Source of the DNA: an uncultured Faecalibacterium sp.
Lineage (GTDB): Bacteria > Bacillota > Clostridia > Oscillospirales > Ruminococcaceae
Length of the DNA: 5,771 nt
Assembly (NCBI GenBank): GCA_902463235.1
Contig: CABQER010000058.1
Location: 1 to 5,771, forward strand
Direction: 5' to 3'
This document shows, piece after piece, positions 1 to 4,741 of this stretch. The notes under the pieces were generated by a model. It searched no databases and was not told where the DNA came from. It saw nothing but the letters and a program-made list of their open reading frames with translations. The translations under genes were made by a program, and so were the position numbers. The first letter of the stretch is position 1; the number at the start of each line of letters is the position of its first letter.

Positions 1-119
1 GTTGCCGTGTCATTTTTCGAAAACTGTTTTACGGATACCCAGCAGTCGGGAACGCCCTGCTTCTCTTTTCTGGGGGCATGATGAGCCTGCTCCGATGGCC
101 ATAGGAAAGCTCGCGTAAA
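1..119. other. 3' flank of glgP, no gene recognised
   Basis: This stretch lies downstream of the phosphorylase stop codon and runs to the window edge. No open frame here has a ribosome binding site or a recognisable product. It contains a perfect 10-bp palindrome TTTTCGAAAA (14-23) that overlaps a second symmetric element, AAAACTGTTTT (20-30), and a weak hairpin with arms AGCAG (41-45) and CTGCT (57-61). On the minus strand this hairpin is not followed by a T run, so it is not a convincing terminator for glgP. The true glgP terminator may lie beyond the left edge. Confidence 0.5.
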
Positions 120-2381
120 CTATTCGCCCAGATGCCAGATGTCGCGGTCGTACTCGGCAATGGTGCGGTCGGAGGAGAACATGCCCGCTTTGGCAATGTT
201 CACAAGGCACTTGCGCCGCCAGCCCATGGGGTCGCAGGCGTAATCGCGGAGGGCCTGCCCCTTGCGCACGACGTATGCGTTGAAGTCCGGCAGGGTCTGG
301 AACCAGTCCTTATGGATCAGTTCGTCGTGCAGGCGGGTCAGGTTTTCGGCATGACCCGCAGCCAGCATCTCCGGGCCGGTGAGGAAGCGGATGGCACGGC
401 GGATGTTGGCATCGCCCTCCACCCACTGGGCCGGATCGTAGTCGCCGACGGCATAGCGATGGATGACCTGATCGGAGGTCTGGCCGAAGATATAGATGTT
501 CTCTTCCCCCACCTGCTGGCTGATCTCCACATTGGCACCGTCCATGGTGCCCAGGGTCAGCGCACCGTTCAGCATGAACTTCATGTTGCCGGTGCCGGAA
601 GCCTCCTTGGAGGCAAGGCTGATCTGCTCGGACAGGTCGCAGGCCGGGATGAGCTTTTCGGCAGCGGTGACGTTGTAATTTTCCACAAAGACCACCTGCA
701 GCCACCGAGACACCTCCGGGTCTGCGGCGATGACCTTAGACAGGGTCAGCAGGGCGTGGATGATGTCCTTTGCGATGGTATAGGCTGGGGCCGCCTTGGC
801 ACCAAAGATGCTCACCAGCGGGACGGCAGGCAGATGCCCTGCCTTGATCTCGTGGTACTGATGGATGAGGTACAGCAGATTCAGCTGCTGGCGTTTATAC
901 TCGTGCAGACGCTTGGACTGGATATCGAACACGGCATGGGGGTTCACCGTTACTTTCTGGGTGCGCAGCAGCCACTCCGCCAAGGCCGCCTTGTTGGCTT
1001 TTTTCACGGCGGTCAGTTCGTTCAGCACGGTTTCGTCGTCGGCAAAGGCCAGCAGCTTTTCCAGCTCGGCCGCGTCCTTGCGGAAACCGGAGCCGATGTG
1101 CTGTTCCAGCGTGGCGGTCAGGCGCGGGTCGCACTCCAGCAGCCAGCGGCGGAAAGTGATGCCGTTGGTCTTGTTGTTGAACTTTTCCGGGTACAGCTCA
1201 TAGAAGCCGTGCAGCTCGGAATTTTTCAAGATCTCGGTGTGCAGCGCCGCCACGCCGTTGGTGGAGTGGGTGAAGTGAATATCCATGTGGGCCATGTGCA
1301 CCCGGTCGACTTTGTCGATGATGGCAAGGCTCTCCTCCTTGGTGCGGGTGCGGGCCAGTGCATCCAGCTTTTCGATAATGGGCATCAGCTGGGGAACAAC
1401 GGCATCCAGATAGGCGCGGGGCCACTTTTCCAGTGCTTCGGCCAGAATGGTGTGGTTGGTGTAGGCGCAGGTCTTTGTGACGATCTTTACGGCTTCCTCA
1501 AATTCGATGCCCTTTTCGCCCAGCAGCCGGATCAGCTCCGGGATGACCATGCTGGGGTGGGTGTCGTTGATCTGGATGGCGGCGTAGTCGGCCAGATCAT
1601 GGTAATCGCAGCCCCGGGCGGCACACTCGGCCAGAATGAGCTGGGCACCGGCAGAGACCATCAGGTACTGCTGGTACACCCGCAGGCGGCGGCCTGCCTC
1701 ATCGGAATCGTCCGGGTAGAGGAAGAGGGTCAGGTTCTTGTCGATGGCAGTTTTATCGAAGGCAATGCCGTCGTGGACGATGCTCTCATCGATGGTGTCA
1801 AGGTCAAACAGGTTCAGGGTGTTGGTGCGGCCCTCGTAGCCGGTGACCGCCAGCTTGTACAGCCGGGCAGTGTACTCCTTGCCCGCCAGCTCCACCGGGT
1901 AGGTGATGTCGGTCTTTTCCGCCCAGCTGTGGGCGGTGAGCCACGGGTCGGGCTTTTCGTTCTGCACGCCGTCCTCAAAGGACTGGTGGAACAGGCCGAA
2001 GTGATACCGCAGGCCCACGCCGTCGCCGGGCAGGTTCAGCGTTGCCAGAGAGTCGAGGAAGCAGGCAGCCAGACGGCCCAGACCGCCGTTGCCCAGAGAG
2101 GGTTCCGGCTCCACCTCTTCGATATCGGAAAGGCTCTTGCCGGCGGCAGCCAGTGCATCCCGGGCTTCATCGTACAGTCCCAGATTGATGAGGTTGTTGG
2201 ACAGCAGCTTGCCGATGAGAAATTCGGCGCTGATATAGTACAGCTTGCGTCCAGTGACCGGCTGCACATGGTCGGCGCTCTTCTGCCGCACAAGCTCCAG
2301 TAGTGCCAGATACAGCTCCTGATCGGTGCAGTCCACCAGTGGCTTGCCCGTGAGACTCTGTAACATTTCAGTAAAGCTCAT
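120..2381 (-). CDS. glgP: Glycogen/starch/maltodextrin phosphorylase (GT35 family)
   Basis: The product is a 753-residue cytoplasmic alpha-glucan phosphorylase, which uses phosphate and pyridoxal phosphate (PLP) to release glucose-1-phosphate from the non-reducing ends of alpha-1,4-glucans. Family landmarks appear in order: YISAEFLIG (49-57), the glycine-rich GNGGLGRLAACFLDS (97-111), INDTHP (271-276), CAYTNHT (305-311), KRLHEYKRQ (490-498) carrying the phosphate-site residues K490, R491 and K496, and the PLP motif EASGTGNMK with the Schiff-base lysine K601. The end, FSSDRTIAEYDRDIWHLGE, matches the family C terminus. It is somewhat shorter than the roughly 800-residue E. coli enzymes (recalled, not aligned by program). 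The start at 2381 is chosen because AAAGGAGG (plus-strand 2390-2397) sits 8 nt upstream. A start at 2450 or 2420 would translate that ribosome site as protein. The gene is divergent from the AraC-type regulator. Substrate preference between glycogen and maltodextrin cannot be told from sequence. Confidence 0.96.
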   Translation of the reverse strand: MSFTEMLQSLTGKPLVDCTDQELYLALLELVRQKSADHVQPVTGRKLYYISAEFLIGKLLSNNLINLGLYDEARDALAAAGKSLSDIEEVEPEPSLGNGGLGRLAACFLDSLATLNLPGDGVGLRYHFGLFHQSFEDGVQNEKPDPWLTAHSWAEKTDITYPVELAGKEYTARLYKLAVTGYEGRTNTLNLFDLDTIDESIVHDGIAFDKTAIDKNLTLFLYPDDSDEAGRRLRVYQQYLMVSAGAQLILAECAARGCDYHDLADYAAIQINDTHPSMVIPELIRLLGEKGIEFEEAVKIVTKTCAYTNHTILAEALEKWPRAYLDAVVPQLMPIIEKLDALARTRTKEESLAIIDKVDRVHMAHMDIHFTHSTNGVAALHTEILKNSELHGFYELYPEKFNNKTNGITFRRWLLECDPRLTATLEQHIGSGFRKDAAELEKLLAFADDETVLNELTAVKKANKAALAEWLLRTQKVTVNPHAVFDIQSKRLHEYKRQQLNLLYLIHQYHEIKAGHLPAVPLVSIFGAKAAPAYTIAKDIIHALLTLSKVIAADPEVSRWLQVVFVENYNVTAAEKLIPACDLSEQISLASKEASGTGNMKFMLNGALTLGTMDGANVEISQQVGEENIYIFGQTSDQVIHRYAVGDYDPAQWVEGDANIRRAIRFLTGPEMLAAGHAENLTRLHDELIHKDWFQTLPDFNAYVVRKGQALRDYACDPMGWRRKCLVNIAKAGMFSSDRTIAEYDRDIWHLGE

Positions 2382-2389
2382 AAATGCAT

Positions 2390-2397
2390 CCTCCTTT
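2390..2397 (-). promoter_or_regulatory. Ribosome binding site that decides the glgP start
   Basis: The minus strand reads AAAGGAGG, 8 nt before the ATG at 2381. This is a near-perfect anti-16S match and is the reason for preferring the 753-residue product. The in-frame ATG at 2420 has only a weak GGAAG ahead of it, and the ATG at 2450 lies inside the probable promoter. Confidence 0.85.
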
Positions 2398-2431
2398 GCT
2401 ACGGAAAACAGGTTTGACATCTGTACTTCCA

Positions 2432-2460
2432 GATATACCACATAAAACAATCAAAATCTT
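2432..2460 (-). promoter_or_regulatory. Probable glgP promoter (extended -10 type)
   Basis: The minus strand has TGG followed by TATATC (plus-strand 2432-2437), which fits an extended -10 element. The expected -35 position (2455-2460, AAGATT) is poor, so the promoter may depend on the extended -10 and on an activator such as the neighbouring AraC protein. The predicted RNA start is near 2425, giving a leader of about 44 nt. The same TGTGGTA context occurs at the divergent araC -10, which supports the call. Confidence 0.45.
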
Positions 2461-2484
2461 GCCTAAAAAGTGCAGACTGTGGTA
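2436..2484. repeat. TACCACA/TGTGGTA inverted repeat linking both -10 regions
   Basis: TACCACA (2436-2442) and its exact reverse complement TGTGGTA (2478-2484) lie 42 bp apart, centre to centre. Each copy overlaps the -10 element of one of the two divergent promoters. They could simply be the shared extended -10 context, or half-sites for a regulator acting on both genes. The sequence alone does not separate these. Confidence 0.5.
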
Positions 2485-2488
2485 CAAT
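2459..2488 (+). promoter_or_regulatory. Probable promoter of the AraC-family regulator
   Basis: TTGCCT (2459-2464), an 18-bp spacer and TACAAT (2483-2488) form a plausible housekeeping-sigma promoter. TGG directly before the -10 adds an extended -10 element. Transcription would start near 2495, leaving a leader of about 16 nt, just enough for the ribosome site. The -35 region abuts or overlaps the expected glgP -35 region, so polymerase binding at the two promoters may be mutually exclusive. Confidence 0.6.
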
Positions 2489-2497
2489 CCTATCATC

Positions 2498-2506
2498 AGG
2501 AGGTGA
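2498..2506 (+). promoter_or_regulatory. Ribosome binding site of the AraC-family gene
   Basis: AGGAGGTGA is an almost complete complement of the 16S rRNA tail. Its GGAGG core ends 7 nt before the ATG at 2511, fixing that start. Confidence 0.85.
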
Positions 2507-2510
2507 GACG

Positions 2511-3368
2511 ATGCAAAATCAGGCATCTTTGCAGGAAACCAAGCAGCACGGTGCCGTGCGTTTCCCCTTTAATCTGTATCCCTGCGCCATTCCGGGGGAT
2601 TTTCCACAGGTAGCGCTCCACTGGCAGGAGAGCATGGAGCTGGTCTTTGTCAAGCGGGGCATAGGACTGGTGCAGGTGGGCGCTGTGACCTGCCCGGCCC
2701 GCATGGGGGACATCTTTATTTTTACGCCCGGCACCCTCCACGCCCTGCGGCAGGCCGAGGGGCAGTGCATGGAATACGAAAATATCATCTTCGCGCTGGA
2801 GCTTCTGGGCGGCGCGGAAGACCTTTGCGCCGAGAAGTATCTGCTGCCGCTCCAAAGCGGGCGCTTGTCGCTGCAGGCACGTCTGACCCCGAACGACTTG
2901 TGCTACTTTCCGGCTGCTGCCTGCCTGCGGGAGGTGGAGGAAGCCAACCGTGCCAAGCTCCCCGGCTACGAGCTGCTGGTCAAGGGGGCGCTGCTGCGCT
3001 TCCTTTCCCTGCTCATTGCGCAGGGAAAGCAGCAGCTCCCCGCGGAAACAGCCGACACCCAGCGGCTGAAAGCCGTTCTGCAATGGCTCTCGGCCCATTA
3101 TGCCGAGGTGCTCCGGGTCGCCGATGCCGCCGGGGTCTGCTCTTTCAGCGCCAGCCATTTCATGCGCTGGTTCCGGCAGATGACCGGGCAGAGCTTCGTT
3201 GCCTTTCTGAACGAATACCGACTGAATGCCGCCGCCGAGGCGCTGCAGACCACGGACGAGACCGTCCTGACCATCGCCTCCCGGTGCGGATTCGAAAATC
3301 TCTCCTATTTCAACCGGGCGTTCAAGGCGCACTTCGGCATGACCCCGCGGGAATACCGAAAAAAATAA
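2511..3368 (+). CDS. AraC/XylS-family transcriptional regulator with N-terminal cupin
   Basis: The product is a 285-residue cytoplasmic DNA-binding regulator of typical AraC-family size. Residues about 25-95 look like the sugar-sensing cupin: H37, E43, the G-x-G-x-V strand near 50-54, G66-D67 and the P73...H77 pair fit the usual pattern. Residues about 183-284 form the AraC DNA-binding domain with two helix-turn-helix units. The first covers LRVADAAGVCSFSASHFMRW (201-220). The second is about 250-272 and is followed by the family ending GMTPREYR (276-283). The inducer is unknown. The gene is divergent from glgP across 129 bp, so the natural inference is that it controls glgP, itself, or both. 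Related regulators often act on sugar-use genes, but targets cannot be proved here. The gene ends six bases before a strong hairpin terminator shared with the convergent LacI gene. Confidence 0.93.
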   Translation: MQNQASLQETKQHGAVRFPFNLYPCAIPGDFPQVALHWQESMELVFVKRGIGLVQVGAVTCPARMGDIFIFTPGTLHALRQAEGQCMEYENIIFALELLGGAEDLCAEKYLLPLQSGRLSLQARLTPNDLCYFPAAACLREVEEANRAKLPGYELLVKGALLRFLSLLIAQGKQQLPAETADTQRLKAVLQWLSAHYAEVLRVADAAGVCSFSASHFMRWFRQMTGQSFVAFLNEYRLNAAAEALQTTDETVLTIASRCGFENLSYFNRAFKAHFGMTPREYRKK

Positions 3369-3373
3369 ACAAA

Positions 3374-3424
3374 ACGAGGCCGTTTCCGCTTCTCTGGAAA
3401 AGAGAGGAAACGGCCTCGTCTTTT
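3374..3424. terminator. Bidirectional intrinsic terminator between convergent genes
   Basis: A perfect 14-bp stem joins ACGAGGCCGTTTCC (3374-3387) with GGAAACGGCCTCGT (3406-3419). Inside it, TCTCT (3391-3395) can pair with AGAGA (3401-3405) around a GGAAA loop, leaving a three-base bulge. On the plus strand the stem is followed by C and TTTT (3421-3424). On the minus strand it is followed by a longer T-rich run, TTTTGTTTATTTTT. It should therefore end transcripts of the AraC gene (stop ends at 3368) and the LacI gene (stop begins at 3432 on the minus strand, ending at 3430), and it looks stronger for the latter. Confidence 0.92.
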
Positions 3425-3429
3425 GCGCA

Positions 3430-4455
3430 TCAGACCTCCGGCGGCGGGCAGCAGCTCTCGCGTGGGATGAGCTTATGCGGCACGATGATCTTGGTTGCCA
3501 GAAGGTTCGGGTTCTCGATATGGTTGATGGTCTGGCTGGCGGCCTCCATGCCAAGCTGGTAGGGGTTGACGTCCACAGTGGTCAGCTGCGGGCTGGTGAT
3601 GCGGGAGAACAGCGAGTTATTGAAAGACACGATGGACAGGTCTTTCGGGATGTGCAGCCCCAGTTTGCCGCAGAACTGTTCCAGTACCACAGCAAGAATA
3701 TCATCGCTGACCAGCATGGCGGTGGGGCGGTCCGGTGCGGTGAGCAGGGCTTTCAGCGTTTCTTCGTAAGCATCGTTCAGGGTGCCGATCTCCACGCAGT
3801 CCTCTTCGCGGGGGGTGATGCCATGCTTGAGCAGAGACATCTGGTAACCGCGCTTACGCTCTGCCGAAAACAGCATGGCATTGCTGACACCAAAATAGGC
3901 AATGCGGCGGTGGCCCATCTCATAGAGGTAGTCTGCGGCTTCCTCTCCGGCAAGGGCGTTGTCGTTGTCGATATAGATGGTCTGGTTGGCGGACTGTGCC
4001 GCTTTGCCCACAATGACGTGGAGCAGCCCTTCGCTGCGCAGATATGCCGCCACAGGACAGTCCTTTTTGGAGTAGAGCAGGATGAACCCATCTGCCTGCG
4101 CGTTGGCCACCATGCTCTGGATGGCGTCCAGAACCTCTGCGTCGTCCTGTCCGGTAATGACCGTGTTCACATACCGCCGCTGGTTGCAGAACTGCCCGAT
4201 GCCGCGGATGATCTCCAGATGGAATGCATTCTCGTAGACGTCCCGCTGGGAGGAGGGGAGAATGATGCCGATGGTCTTGGAAAACGCCTCCACCGGCTCG
4301 GCCTCAAAGTTCGGTTCATAGCCCAGCTGTGCCATGACGCGGCGCACCCGCTCCTTGGTGTCCCGGCTGATGGAGGGGCTGTCCTTGCAGGTGCGGGACA
4401 CGGTGGAGGGGGAGACACCCGCTGCTGCGGCGACGTCCTTGATGGTAACTGCCAT
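3430..4455 (-). CDS. LacI-family transcriptional regulator, MalR-like
   Basis: The product is a 341-residue LacI/GalR-family repressor, a normal length. Residues 4-49 are the helix-turn-helix headpiece (TIKDVAAAAGVSPSTVSR at 4-21, ending in LGYEPN). Residues from about 61 on are the periplasmic-binding-protein-like sugar sensor, with TIGIILPS (61-68), ADGFILLYSK (121-130), YIDNDNALAGEEAADYLYEMG (161-181), HRRIAYFG (182-189) and the VSDDILA segment (249-255). It resembles Firmicutes MalR repressors of maltose/maltodextrin genes from memory, so a sugar of that group is the likely inducer. The hinge between headpiece and sensor is unusual: the common A-R-S-L is A-E-P-V (52-55). The ATG at 4455 is chosen because AGGAGG lies 8 nt upstream. 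The longer frame from 4515 would begin inside the -35 element. The gene is divergent from the PTS gene, its probable target, and probably autoregulated. Confidence 0.94.
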   Translation of the reverse strand: MAVTIKDVAAAAGVSPSTVSRTCKDSPSISRDTKERVRRVMAQLGYEPNFEAEPVEAFSKTIGIILPSSQRDVYENAFHLEIIRGIGQFCNQRRYVNTVITGQDDAEVLDAIQSMVANAQADGFILLYSKKDCPVAAYLRSEGLLHVIVGKAAQSANQTIYIDNDNALAGEEAADYLYEMGHRRIAYFGVSNAMLFSAERKRGYQMSLLKHGITPREEDCVEIGTLNDAYEETLKALLTAPDRPTAMLVSDDILAVVLEQFCGKLGLHIPKDLSIVSFNNSLFSRITSPQLTTVDVNPYQLGMEAASQTINHIENPNLLATKIIVPHKLIPRESCCPPPEV

Positions 4456-4486
4456 GATCTGTTCCTCCTGGATCGATATTGCTTCT

Positions 4487-4515
4487 ATTGTAAAGCTGTC
4501 TGCACGCAATGTCAA
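4487..4515 (-). promoter_or_regulatory. Near-consensus promoter of the LacI-family gene
   Basis: On the minus strand, TTGACA (plus-strand 4510-4515), exactly 17 bp, then TACAAT (4487-4492) form an almost ideal housekeeping promoter. The RNA would start near 4480, giving a leader of about 25 nt that includes the AGGAGG ribosome site. A perfect inverted repeat lies just upstream of the -35 element, fitting autoregulation. Confidence 0.85.
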
Positions 4516-4520
4516 TGTTT

Positions 4521-4536
4521 GCGCAAAGAGTTGCGC
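4521..4536. promoter_or_regulatory. Candidate LacI-family operator, regulator side
   Basis: GCGCAA-AGAG-TTGCGC is a perfect inverted repeat with 6-bp arms and a 4-bp centre. The arm layout CGCAA-N4-TTGCG matches the recalled MalR-type operator (CGCAAACGTTTGCG), although the centre lacks the usual CG step. The overlapping palindromes TTTGCGCAAA (4518-4527) and TTGCGCAA (4531-4538) give alternative registers 12 bp apart. It lies about 6 bp upstream of the regulator's -35. Confidence 0.65.
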
Positions 4537-4640
4537 AAATCGTGCAATGCGACACTCTGCATATCTTCAACAACTTTCACAAAGAATCCTTAGCTGCATT
4601 GTAGAAAACATAGAAAGTTTATTTTTGACATAGAAAACTC

Positions 4641-4669
4641 TTGTAAAAATTGCGGAGTTGGATTATTCT
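4641..4669 (+). promoter_or_regulatory. Probable promoter of the PTS gene
   Basis: TTGTAA (4641-4646), 17 bp, then TATTCT (4664-4669) gives four of six matches in each hexamer with ideal spacing. Transcription would start near 4676, inside the first of two operator-like repeats, which is the classic place for repression. A perfect TTGACA at 4625-4630 has no -10 at a usable distance. Confidence 0.45.
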
Positions 4670-4671
4670 TG

Positions 4672-4689
4672 TTGCGTAAAGTTGCGCAA
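4672..4689. promoter_or_regulatory. Candidate operator 1 in the PTS leader
   Basis: TTGCGTAAAGTTGCGCAA is an 18-bp inverted repeat with 5-bp arms TTGCG and CGCAA. It spans the predicted PTS transcription start. It shares 13 of 18 bases with the element that begins 32 bp downstream, about three helical turns on the same DNA face. Its right half also contains the 8-bp palindrome TTGCGCAA (4682-4689). Confidence 0.55.
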
Positions 4690-4703
4690 GCACAATGCAA
4701 CGC

Positions 4704-4721
4704 TTGCGTGAAACAACGCAA
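4704..4721. promoter_or_regulatory. Candidate operator 2 in the PTS leader
   Basis: TTGCGTGAAACAACGCAA is an 18-bp element with perfect 6-bp arms TTGCGT and ACGCAA around a 6-bp centre. It ends 9 bases before the AGGAGG of the PTS gene. Its left arm can instead pair with CGCAAGC (4685-4691), so in RNA it could form one of two alternative hairpins. No T run follows, so it is not a terminator. Confidence 0.55.
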
Positions 4722-4729
4722 AAGGAATG

Positions 4730-4735
4730 AGGAGG
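4730..4735 (+). promoter_or_regulatory. Ribosome binding site of the PTS gene
   Basis: AGGAGG lies 6 nt before the ATG at 4742. An in-frame ATG at 4727 overlaps this site and is therefore less likely. The stretch AGGAGGAACATCATG closely resembles the AGGAGGAACAGATCATG of the divergent regulator. Confidence 0.8.
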
Positions 4736-4741
4736 AACATC

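Noticed and set aside
41..61. Hairpin AGCAG/CTGCT as the glgP terminator
   Set aside because: The stem is only 5 bp with imperfect extension, and no T run follows it on the minus strand.
132..2303. Very long open frame (723 codons) on the plus strand, antisense to glgP
   Set aside because: It mirrors the G+C-rich codons of glgP. The translation has no recognisable domain and is low-complexity in Gly, Val, Gln and Leu. The opposite strand encodes a complete phosphorylase with all key motifs.
2378..2389. Tiny ATG-CAT-TTA-TGA frame overlapping the glgP start codon
   Set aside because: Its ATG directly abuts the GGAGG, leaving no space for initiation, and three codons give no reason to suppose a leader peptide.
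2414..2419. Perfect TTGACA on the plus strand upstream of the AraC-family gene
   Set aside because: No acceptable -10 lies 16-18 bp downstream, and the good TACAAT at 2483 is far too distant.
2382..2450. N-terminal extension of glgP to an ATG at 2450 or 2420
   Set aside because: It would translate the AAAGGAGG ribosome site as Ala-Lys-Glu-Asp and run into the probable promoter. The ATG at 2381 has ideal spacing.
2496..3554. Open frame of 352 codons on the minus strand, antisense to the AraC-family gene
   Set aside because: It crosses the two-way terminator and shows no family motif. The plus strand has a complete AraC protein with a strong ribosome site.
4456..4515. N-terminal extension of the LacI-family protein to 4515
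   Set aside because: The extended start falls inside the TTGACA -35 element, and the family headpiece normally begins a few residues before TIKDVA, as it does from 4455.
3475..4593. Open frame of 372 codons on the plus strand, antisense to the LacI-family gene
   Set aside because: It is a shadow of the repressor gene, with no ribosome site or known domain, and it runs through the regulator's promoter and operator.
4625..4630. Perfect TTGACA as the -35 of the PTS promoter
   Set aside because: At 16-18 bp spacing the downstream hexamers (for example AATTGC) do not resemble a -10. The only A+T-rich candidate is about 13-14 bp away, which is too close.
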